From: Caulochytrium protostelioides
Taxonomy: Eukaryota > Chytridiomycota > Caulochytriomycetes > Caulochytriales > Caulochytriaceae
Assembly (NCBI GenBank): GCA_003615045.1
Contig: ML014129.1
Coordinates: forward strand, 1 to 64,000
DNA: 64,000 bases
Reading direction: 5' to 3'
Below are positions 32,766 to 41,789 of the stretch, piece by piece. Below the pieces are notes generated by a model, which searched no databases, was not told where the DNA came from, and saw nothing but the letters and a program-made list of their open reading frames with translations. The stretch's first letter is position 1. The number at the start of each line of letters is the position of its first letter. Position numbers and translations under genes: made by a program.

Positions 32766-33670
32766 GCGGTCCCACGACACGGGCAGCGGAAGCGAAGCGA
32801 GGCTCGTGTCGCGACCGCGCACTGGCCTGATGGGCTGATGGGCATTGCTGCCGCCCGATCCCGGTCCTCTGCTTCGCAGCAGCGACTCCGCTCTCCGGCG
32901 CGTGGCGGCCCCGCCGACGGTCGGGAGACGACCTGGCACGCTCCGTCGGCGACGGCGCGGTGATGCTCCCAACGACCCCAGCGGATCGAACGATCGACGC
33001 GAGCGGCGGTTCACGAGGGCCCGCTGCCGCATGACCCCGACCTCCTCCAGGCCGCCAGGAGATGGTGAATCCATGGGTCTCCATTCCAGGATACTGCCTC
33101 GGCGGCATCGGATCTCACGGGGTATGATCGTGCGCCGTCTCGAGGGCCATGAACACCCGAATGAACGCCTGGCCTCGACGAAAGCACGATGACCGGATCG
33201 ATCGATCAATTGATCGATTGATTGATCGATCACCAGAAAGACTTCGGCAGAAGGTCAGGATGCCGCCACATCCGACGATGGGATCCGTCCGACGTGGCCG
33301 TGGCCGCGCGGCGGTCGGGACGGGTCGGGACCTGGGCCTGGGCCTGACCCCGGCGAGAACCGGCGACGTGGCCCATGAGACCGGGACCGGGACCGAGACC
33401 GAGACCGGCGCGATCGCCGAAGGGGCGCCACCGCTCACCGCCGTTGCGGCCGTGGCCCGTGAGGTGCTGAGCCACGTGGCGGCAGCCGGGCGGCGCTTCC
33501 CGCGGGCGACGGCCCCGTCCGAGTCCCACGCTTCGCCGAGCACCGATTCGGGTGGACCGGGCGAGTGGGATGGCCCGCCGGCTGTACGGTGCTGGCGGGC
33601 TGTACGGTGCCCTGCGGCGGGATACTGCGGACGGCCTACGGAGGGTGGTGCGTCGTCCAGGGGTCGGCCA

Positions 33671-33730
33671 GCTCGGCACCGTCGCTCGGCACCGTCGCTC
33701 GGCACCGTCGTTTGGCACCGTCGCTCGGCG
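33671..33730. repeat. 13-nt tandem repeat (4 units)
   Basis: Four consecutive copies of gctcggcaccgtc, the fourth with a two-base change, followed by a partial unit. It lies upstream of the ORF at 34086. Confidence 0.85.
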
Positions 33731-34085
33731 TCGGCTCAAAGCATACGAGCGACTCGAGTGCCCGGATGATCCAGCGCCGTCTGCGATGGATCAGACCTCC
33801 GACAGGGAGGGTAATCCCGCGGAGATCCAGGGCTGCCATCCGGAGTCGGCGTCGCCGTTGAGGCGATGGAGGTCAGGACGCTCCAGGGGTCGACAACGCC
33901 GGTCTCCCTGTGCTCATGGCCTTGCCTCGTCATCGTCATCACAGCATTGCCTTCGGTGTCCACCTCCACCATCCGTGCGTGCTTGGCGCTTCAGTGTTCT
34001 TGTTGGACCGCTTGGGTCTGGCGGATTCCATCGTCGCTCGTGCGCTGTTTGCCGGTGTTCACGCTACGGCATCACGATCGCCGCA

Positions 34086-36866
34086 ATGGCTGATCCGGCT
34101 CGACCGGCACCCTCGCCTCCGCAAGCGGGATGGCCGGTCGTCCATGGCCGCGAGAGCACCGCGGCGGTGCTGCGCCACGAACTGGCCTTCCACCGCATCG
34201 TCGTCCGCACCGCGATCGCCGATGTCTTGGCCAAGAAACTGCCGCACACGCAGAGCACGCTGGACGACCCCCTGCTGAGCCACTCGGCGCCCGGCCACAC
34301 GCGCGGCCGTGGGCCGCACCAGGATCACACCGATCTGATTCAGCAGGTCGCGCGCTGCGAAGCCGAAGATGCGATCTGGGAAGCGTTGGTGGACGACTGG
34401 ACGCGGCGGTCCGCCGCCTCCGCGGCGTCGTCGGCGTCGGCGTCAGCGTCGTCGACGCCGCCACACGCCGCGCACGACGCCGCCACCTACGGCAGCTGGG
34501 ACCGGTTCACCCAGCGCTTGCGCAGTCTGGAGACGACCTGGCCGGTCCTCGCCTCCGACCCGCCCCCCGAGCCGGTCCTCCGCTCGTGGTTCGCGTGGAT
34601 CCAGACCGTCGTCCGCCAGACCATCGAGCTCTTTCAGTGGATCGCCAGCGACGCCGGCCGTGCCGCCGCCGAGCGCCCGGGTGCCGACACCATGACCGAC
34701 CTCATCCGCGCGCTCGCTTTCCTGCGCGATCATGCCGAGCCCCTTCTGGCGTCTTCGGGCGCTGCTCGCGGCGGTACGGGGCCGCACAGGACTCCCGGTG
34801 CGGGTGCGAGTGCTGCTGCCGCTAGCGCTGCCGCTGCCGCTGCCACCGCCGCATCCTCATCGGCCGAGGCGGCCTCGGGCTGTCGCCGCCGCGGGACGGG
34901 TCACAGGCCCGCCGCTGCCGCGGCATCCGCGTCTCGTGACGACGGCGGCGGCGCGCGGGCCCGTGGGTCAGGCCGCGGCGCAGGCGCCCCGTTCGCGAAC
35001 CCGCTCGCGTCCGGCGTCTTTGACCTGCGCAGCTTGACCGACGCGGCCGTGAGTTTGCGGGAGCACCTGAGCGGCTTCGTCACGACGACGTCGCACGTGG
35101 TGCAGACGACGCAGCAGCTGCTCGAGAAGGCGGAAACGCTGGTGGTCGCGCACGGCGAGGCGGCGTCGCGCCTGTTCCGCGACTCGGAGCTGCAGCGCGA
35201 CGAGCTGAGGCGCGCGACCGACGCCGCCCTGCTGCTCTTCAGCTCGGTCGGCTACCACGCGCGCCGTCACGGCCAAAGCATCCGGCTGGGCCTCGAGGAT
35301 CCCTTCGGGGGTCTGGACTTGGACCTCGGGGGGCCATCGTCGCCGCCGACGGCGACGCCCCATGCCACGCGGCGGGGCCCCCCACTGGCCGCGGCCGCGA
35401 ATACGGCGACTGCACCGGCAGCAGCGGCACCTGCAGCAGCGGCACCCGCAGCAGCGGCACTCGCCGCGACCGCGGCTGCAGTTACAGCAGCAGCAGCGCC
35501 AACAGCACCCGCCGCCGCCGCGCCGCCGCTCACGTCGACGTCGGATGCATCAGCCATGCTGCCGCCGCCGCTGCCGTCGGCGCAGCCAGACCATGAAGTG
35601 CTCTACGAGGCCGAGCCGGCGTCGCACGCCGGGGTTGCCACGATGGGCTCCGACGCGATGCAGACGCCGCCGAGCGATGCGGCGCTTGATGCGCCCGCGT
35701 GTGCCCAACCCCACGCGGCGATGCTGGATGCAGAGATCGAGAGCGATGCCGATGTCCATGCCTGGCCGCCCATTCTGCCCCACCTGCTGGACCGCGCCCC
35801 CGTCACCCAACCGGCTGAGGATCTGGTGCGCTCGGCGTCCCCGTTGACCATGGCCGCCGAGACGTTGACGGTGTCGCCGCCGGCGGCGTCGGCGTCGGAG
35901 GGATCGACCGGCGGGACGGAAATGGCTCAGGTCGTGGGGCTGCCGGCCGACACCGAGGCCGCACGGCCCGCGATGGCTGCGACGCCGTCTGCGGTGACGG
36001 ATGCGGCCGACGTGCTTGCCCTCCTTCGTTCCGACGCCCCTGTAGCGGCAGCGGCAGCAGTATCCCCGCCGGAGGCCGCCACAGCATCGCCGCGCGATGC
36101 CGTGGCTCCTTCGCCTGCGGTGCTGCTCATCACAGCGCCGGTGCCCACGCAGGTCGCCGCTGCCACGCCCGCCTCGCCGCCGCTGGCCGGGATCGTCGTG
36201 GCGACCGTCCATGAAGCGACCGCTTCCGAGTCCGCATCGCTGCCCCTGCCGTCGCCGGCGTTGCTGCCGGGCACGGCGTCCTCCGTGGCGTCAGCGTCGC
36301 CGGGCGCCGCGGGGGCCCTGCCGACTGCGGTCGTCGCCTCGCCGCGCCTCCTGGGCGCCGCGACGCCGGACGTCGTACCGGACCCGCTGTCGCTGCCCAT
36401 GCCGGAGACCCCAGAGTCGCCGCCGTCGCTGCCGTCGGACAGCAGCGTGGACCGCGCCGTGGCTGACGCCGACGCCGACGCCGAGAATGCCTTGACGGCT
36501 CCGATCGATCCGGCGTCGACGTCCCCCGAAGGCTCGAACGACGATGAGGTGGATGTGGCCGCGGCGTCTCTGCTGACGACCACGACCACCACGACGGCGG
36601 CGACACCGACGCCGTCGATGGCGGCTGACGGCTTGCCGAGGGCGCACGGGCCGAGCGGCTTGGGCGACGTGATGGCGTCGTCAATGCTGTCCGTGTCCTC
36701 AACGTCGACCGCCGCGCCCTCCGTGCTGGACCCGCTCGCAGGGTCGCCGGCTGGCACGGTTGATGCGCTGGGCCATGAACTCCTGTCGGCCTCGGACGAA
36801 TCGGAAGACGACCCCTGGGAGGACCTCGGTGATCTCGCCTCCAAACTAGTCTTTCCAACGCTCTAA
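34086..36866 (+). CDS. Unrecognised 926-residue protein, helical N-terminus and low-complexity tail
   Basis: The start at 34086 has a good context (gccgcaATGG). I do not recognise the family. Residues 1-220 look folded and helical, with aromatic positions (AIWEALVDDW, SWDRFTQRLRSLETTW, SWFAWIQTVVRQTIELFQW). An Ala/Ser-rich linker leads to a second helical block at about 312-397 (FDLRSLTDAAVSLREHL..VVQTTQQLLEKAETLV) with coiled-coil character. Residues 400-890 are Ala/Pro/Thr/Ser-rich and disordered. The last 25 residues are an acidic-aromatic motif, SDESEDDPWEDLGDLASKL, which looks like a conserved C-terminal docking peptide. Single exon, no membrane segment or signal. Patchy order suggests an adaptor or trafficking protein, but that is a guess. 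Confidence 0.6.
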   Translation: MADPARPAPSPPQAGWPVVHGRESTAAVLRHELAFHRIVVRTAIADVLAKKLPHTQSTLDDPLLSHSAPGHTRGRGPHQDHTDLIQQVARCEAEDAIWEALVDDWTRRSAASAASSASASASSTPPHAAHDAATYGSWDRFTQRLRSLETTWPVLASDPPPEPVLRSWFAWIQTVVRQTIELFQWIASDAGRAAAERPGADTMTDLIRALAFLRDHAEPLLASSGAARGGTGPHRTPGAGASAAAASAAAAAATAASSSAEAASGCRRRGTGHRPAAAAASASRDDGGGARARGSGRGAGAPFANPLASGVFDLRSLTDAAVSLREHLSGFVTTTSHVVQTTQQLLEKAETLVVAHGEAASRLFRDSELQRDELRRATDAALLLFSSVGYHARRHGQSIRLGLEDPFGGLDLDLGGPSSPPTATPHATRRGPPLAAAANTATAPAAAAPAAAAPAAAALAATAAAVTAAAAPTAPAAAAPPLTSTSDASAMLPPPLPSAQPDHEVLYEAEPASHAGVATMGSDAMQTPPSDAALDAPACAQPHAAMLDAEIESDADVHAWPPILPHLLDRAPVTQPAEDLVRSASPLTMAAETLTVSPPAASASEGSTGGTEMAQVVGLPADTEAARPAMAATPSAVTDAADVLALLRSDAPVAAAAAVSPPEAATASPRDAVAPSPAVLLITAPVPTQVAAATPASPPLAGIVVATVHEATASESASLPLPSPALLPGTASSVASASPGAAGALPTAVVASPRLLGAATPDVVPDPLSLPMPETPESPPSLPSDSSVDRAVADADADAENALTAPIDPASTSPEGSNDDEVDVAAASLLTTTTTTTAATPTPSMAADGLPRAHGPSGLGDVMASSMLSVSSTSTAAPSVLDPLAGSPAGTVDALGHELLSASDESEDDPWEDLGDLASKLVFPTL

Positions 36867-37394
36867 CCCGTGCATTTCTTGTTTCTACCTTGCGTTCGTT
36901 TCCGCATGTTCACCTTTACTTTCACTCTCCGCATCCGTGGCATTTCTCGCTCGTATTCCCATATTCCAATTCGTATCATTTCCTGACGATCGGCGGCTGC
37001 CGTCCCCCCTCACGTCCTCAGCGCTGTGGAAGGCGCCCGTCAGGACAGCCGCGGCCTGGCCGCGGATTTCGGATGATGGTTAACAGCGGCCAATGACGCC
37101 GACCCCGCGCCACATGGAGAGCGGCGGCGGCCCCCGGGCGGCGGCGGCGGCGACCCCGAGAGACCCGCGCTTTCGAAAAAGCACGCGGAGGCGTGACCGG
37201 GGCGGCGCTGCGGCCGTCCGTCCGACGGATGATCATGAATCCACGCGTCAGTCCGATCCAATGGACCATCCCTTCGGCCGCCGTCGTCCAGACCGTCGCG
37301 ATGGCCGCCGCTGACCCGCCAGCGTCGGAGCCTCCACGCCGTCCTTGTCTCCCAAGCTCTCCCCCCTCTCCGCCGCACCTCAGACGCTGCAGCG
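36867..37394. other. Intergenic spacer
   Basis: Pyrimidine-rich 3' flank of the preceding gene (36870-37000), then a GC-rich 5' flank of the Irs4-like gene. No feature recognised. Confidence 0.5.
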
Positions 37395-38005
37395 ATGGCG
37401 CCGATCTCCCTCCAGGACGGCTCCCGGGCCGCGGGCGGCGGCGGCTCGCCGGCGGCCACCTCGCTCCCGCACCAGAAGCCGCCGCTGCGGCCGCCGCCGG
37501 GCAGCCAGTCGCAGCGCTCGCAGCGCACTCTCTCAGCCGTGATCGTCGAGGCCTCCGTGGCCACCGCCGCCGTCGCCGCCGCCGCCGCGTCGTCATCTCC
37601 GCCGGCATCGGTGCCCGTCGTGGACTCGCCGTCGCCGTCGTCGGCCGCGCCGAGCGGCGGTCTCGCTGCGGCTGACCAGCCCCGTGGGCCGGCCGCGGCA
37701 GGACGGCCCGAGCACCGGCTGTTCGGCGTCGTGCTCCGCCCGACGGGATCGCCCGCACTGCGCCACCTCGCCGACGGACCCGCCGCCGTCCCGTCCCCGA
37801 CGTCGGCGCTGCCGACCGCCGCGGCATCGACCCCGACGGCGAGCGGACGGAGTCCGGGCCGCGAGCATGTGCCGGGCACGATGAACCGCCGCCCGACGGC
37901 ACCGCCGATCGCATCCGCGGCACGCGCGGCGACAATGTCGCATGCCCGATCGCCGTCCGAGCCGCGGCCCGCGAACGCGGCGGCCCGTCTGCCGCGCACC
38001 GGCCG

Positions 38006-38040
<35 letters not shown>

Positions 38041-39470
38041 TGTCGCGGTCCTTGTCGCGGTCGCTCTCGCATCTCCCCAAGGACGCCGCGAGCCAGGCCG
38101 CTGCCATCTCCTCGGCGCCACGCGCGTCGGCGTCCTCGGACACCCTTGCGCGCCCGCCAACGACGGCGCCGCAGGGCCCGGCGTCGCCCGCGCCGCTGCT
38201 CAGCTCCGCGTCGACGGGCCGTCTCGTGAGCGCCACCCGCGCCGCGACCGTCGGCGCCGGGCGCGACGCCGGGCCGGCGCGGTCCGCAGCGTCGCTGGCG
38301 GCGGTGGCCATGGCGGCGCGGCGGAAGGGGCCGGCGCCCCCGCCGCCGAGGCCGGGCGCGGCCACCGCCGCGTCGCCCCTCACCTCGGTCTCGTCGCCGG
38401 CGCTGAACGCGGGCACGGCGCGGCGACGAGGACCCGCGCCGCCGCCACCGGCGCTGAGTGGCGCGAAAGCCGCTGCGGCGGTAGCCCATGAACCGCCGCC
38501 GTGGCGCCGCACGCCGTCGTCGTCCGCGCTCTCAGCGCCATCAGCGCCGGCGCTCCCGCCGATGGCCCGCGCCGTGGCGCTGACGCCGCTCGAGGAGCAG
38601 CTCGACGGGATGCTGATGGCGGACCCGACGATGCAGGCGCTGTATGACGCGCTGTTCGACGCGACGCTCGCGTCTCCTCCCGCCGGCGCCGGCGCCGCCC
38701 GGCCGCCCGGACGCGCGTCCGCGGATGCGGGGACGGGCATCGCGGTGTCGGGCTCGGCACCCCGTCCGGACGCGGCCGAGGCCGTCCTGCCCCCGGCCGC
38801 CGTGCGCGACCTCTGGCGCCGCAGCGGCCTCGATGCCCGGACACTGGGCCGCGTGTGGGCGCTCGTGGCACCGCCGTTCCCGGCCGCGCTGGCGGCGGCC
38901 GGTCTCGCCCACGCGCCGCTGGCGGTGAGCGGCACGCCGGCCGTGGCGCGGCTCGGGCTGCGCGCCGTCTCGGCCACCCGTCCGGCGGCGGCGGCCGCGG
39001 CGGCGGCGGTCGCGACCGATCCGGCGGCGGCCGCGGCGATTGCCGGCTACGGCTTATCGCGCGGCGCCTTCGCCCGCGGCATGGCGTTGATCGACCGCCG
39101 GCTCAGTGGCGCGCAGGCATGCCCTGAGCTGGTCGACGGCCGCCGGTTCCGCGCGTGCCTCGCCGACAAGCAGCGGGCGCTCGCCTCGGCCTCGCCGTCG
39201 CCGTCGCCGTCGCCGTCGCCATACAAGACAACGAAGGGCGCCCCGTCGATGCCCGCCGTGGCGCCGTCGTCCACGCCACCGTCCCCGCCAGCCGTGTCGA
39301 TGGGGATGGCCATCCCGATCCCGGCATGGGTCCCGACGATCGCGACGCTGGGGGCGGGCCCCCCGCTGCACCGCATGTCGCATCAGCCTAGTCTGCGCCG
39401 GGGCCATTCCGCGTCGGTGCTGCCGGCTGTTGGTTCCGCCGCGCTGACGGAGCCGTCGTTACTCGACTGA
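37395..39470 (+). CDS. Irs4/Tax4-like protein with C-terminal EH-like domain
   Basis: 691 residues, mostly disordered (Ala/Pro/Ser/Arg), with a proline run at about 204-215 and repeats of the type RRGPAPPPP. A C-terminal EH-like fold is readable at about 395-580: LPPAAVRDLWRRSGLDARTL followed by GRVWALVAP, and later GYGLSRGAFARGMALIDRRL. This parallels the single EH domain of yeast Irs4/Tax4 (VVRELWLRS.L...TL..IW.LVD..GRLSRDEFVVGMWLID), which bind NPF motifs and activate the PI(4,5)P2 5-phosphatase Inp51. Between the two halves is an Ala-rich insertion of about 65 residues. Start and folding of the EH are inferred. Convergent with TCTP. Confidence 0.55.
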
Positions 39471-39659
39471 CGATCAGTGGACATGATTGCCGAGCGCAGA
39501 ACTCGCACGATCTCCAGCATCGCGCGACATGACGCCTGGAGGGCGCCAGGACGGACGCGCGATTCTGTCCATCGTCTCCAGTGACCCATGGTGGTGTCGC
39601 ACACATGCATATTTATGTAGAGAATATTGATGGAAGGCCATGGGATGAACGGCAGAGGC

Positions 39660-40339
39660 TTAGAGCTTCTCCTCGGTCAAGCCGTCCTTGAAGAAGGTGA
39701 TGTACGGGGTGATGCCGTCCTCACGGTAGTTGAGGAGGGCGACGAGGCCCTCCGGGGACATCGACTCGCCGACCAGGAACTCGTAGTCATCGAACTTCTC
39801 CAGGATCTTCTTGACGAAGGGCTGGATCTTCTTCTCGAAGATGGCGAGACGCTCGGGGTTCTTCTCGGCGAGCGTCTTCTTGAGCTGCTTCATGTAGTCC
39901 TTGATGTATACCATGTAGGACTTCTTCTGGAAAGAGGTCTCCTGGAGACGGAACGAGTAGATCACGTCATTGACCTGCTGGACACCGTCCTCGAGCTCCT
40001 CCTGGTCCTCGCCCTCGGCGGAGGCGTTGGCGCCAATGTCGACGTCGCAGCCCTCACGGACGGTGATCATCTACCGTCCCAGAAACCAGCGTGCGTTGTT
40101 CCGATTCATATCGGGGATCATACCGGTAAATCCATCAGAAAAGGTGAGCAACGCAGTTCCATCATCACGCGTGATGGCTTTCATCAGGTTCATCGTTCGA
40201 TGATGGTAGCGAGAGCGAACAGAGGGGGGAAGCGACATACCTTGCAGTCGACCTCGTAAGCGATGTCATCGACCTCGGTGATCTTGAAGGCGTCCGAGAA
40301 CATCTCGTCGCCCGAGATGATGTCCTTGTAGAGAAGCAT
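39660..40339 (-). CDS. Translationally controlled tumour protein (TCTP), two exons
   Basis: Exons 40241-40339 (33 codons) and 39660-40070, separated by a 170-nt intron (donor gtatgt, acceptor cgg-tag), give a 169-residue protein, the normal TCTP length. The N-terminus [18 protein letters not shown] runs through IAYEVDCK into [20 protein letters not shown], matching yeast Tma19 (MIIYKDIFSNDEL..YEADCAM..DIDIGANPSAEG). The conserved C-terminal [18 protein letters not shown] is present. TCTP is an abundant ribosome-associated protein linked to growth and stress. The coding bias (AAG/GAG/CTC-rich, strongly restricted) fits very high expression. Confidence 0.97.
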
Positions 40340-40898
40340 GGTGAATAAAGTCGGTGGGTGAGCGGTTCGGGAGAACAAAAAAAGGTAGCGAGGCACTCGA
40401 AAAGCTCGTTAGGGGGTTTCGAGCGACTCAAGAACGGGAGAGAAGCCCCTGCGTCAGCAGTATCACGCCCATGTGATACCCGACACGTTTCTGTCTTTCA
40501 GAACGGCAGGCCGCTTCAAACGACGCTGGGCGGGTTTATAAACCCTCCGACACCCACGCTTCCGGACTCGCTGGGCCGGCGCTGCATGCCCGATGCGGCT
40601 CCGAGGGGGAAACCACGCACGCGACCCAGTGGTGTCGTTCGTCGTTCGTCGTTCGTCGTTGCGCGGCGTCGTTGCGCGGCGGACTCGCCGGCGGACCCGC
40701 CGCGCCAGGCAAGCATGCGCAGAACGCCCATGCGTGATGCAGGAGCACGTCCCGCCAGCGGCTGGCAGCGTGCCGCATGGACGCCCCGGCGCCCTGCCGT
40801 GCCGTGCCGCGCCGTGCCACGCCGTGCCGCGCCGCGCCGCGTCGTTCGGTGGCGGGCCTCCGCCGGCCGCGGCCGCGATTCGCCCACGGCACCCCGCG

Positions 40899-40936
<38 letters not shown>

Positions 40937-41789
40937 CCGTCCGGGGAGCTCCTGCTAGGCCGTCGTCCAGCTCAACGGCAGCTCAACGAAGAGAAAAAAA
41001 GAAGGGTGGGGACCGGATGAATGGCGGACCGCCCCGCTGGTCTGAGTTCAGGGGTGCGCTGCTCCCCGCGTAACTCCGACCCCCGGGATGGCACGCCGGG
41101 CCGCGTCGCCTCGCACCGCCGCTTTCCTTTCCGGGGGTCGGACAAGAGGCGGCGATACCCCGCCGACCGCGATCGGATCTCGGGAGGCTGCTGGCCGACG
41201 GATGGGCGGGCCTGGACGAGTGGCGGTGCCGCAGTACAGCTCATCGACGACGGTTCGCACGAACACAGTCAGCGCGGCCACCACGACAGGGCGCTGCCAT
41301 GATCGAGGGCGTCCAGTGCGTCGAAGGCGTCAAGGATGCCGAAACGGGGATGGATCTTGCCACGCATTCATCGGCCTATGCCGTTGTTGATGGCGTTCGT
41401 CACGTTCCCCGGCAGCTCTCGATTGATCCTTGTTCAGGGATATGATGACGTGAGGCATGGCAGCCAGAAAGACCACCATCGACATCCATCTGTTCCAACA
41501 CGGGCACATGCATCATGTATCCGACCGGATCAGCTCCTTCTCGAGCCAGCAGCAGGGTGGAACAGCACGAGGAATTTGATATTACGAAAGAGAAGCGAAA
41601 ATGCAACGACAGAAAAGAGAAACGTGAAAAAAAGGGGGGACATGATCGTGAAAAAGGAAATTCACAGACGCGAGAAAAGAGCGTCACTTATAAGAGCGCA
41701 GGCGGGCGGGCATGACCGGGACGGGGGTGTATGGGCATGGGTCCCGGGTCCCGTGTTCACAGAACACGTCTGAGGAAGCAACCCCCCCG
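40340..41789. other. Intergenic region between TCTP and the PUS1-like gene
   Basis: Contains the TCTP promoter flank, tandem GTCGTTC units at about 40634-40660, GCCGTGCC-type units at about 40796-40850 and a (CGTCGC)n run at about 40900-40940. No gene recognised. Purine-rich, AT-richer DNA at 41570-41700 is probably the 3' flank of the PUS1-like gene. Confidence 0.5.
40535..40544 (-). promoter_or_regulatory. Possible TATA box of TCTP
   Basis: A tttataaacc element lies about 200 nt upstream of the TCTP start, in an otherwise GC-rich flank. Position and isolation fit a core promoter of a highly expressed gene, but no transcription start is visible. Confidence 0.3.

Larger units (their letters stand above)
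31779..34085. other. Repeat-rich 2.3 kb spacer
   Basis: No convincing gene. It contains several distinct short tandem repeats (listed separately), a GATC/GATT-rich patch at 33196-33232, and the upstream region of the unrecognised 926-residue protein. The plus-strand frame of that gene runs open back to 33552 but without any recognised domain. Confidence 0.55.

Noticed and set aside
37040-38977. 645-codon minus-strand frame opposite the Irs4-like gene
   Set aside because: No domain; the plus strand carries proline runs and an EH-like domain, so this is a shadow.
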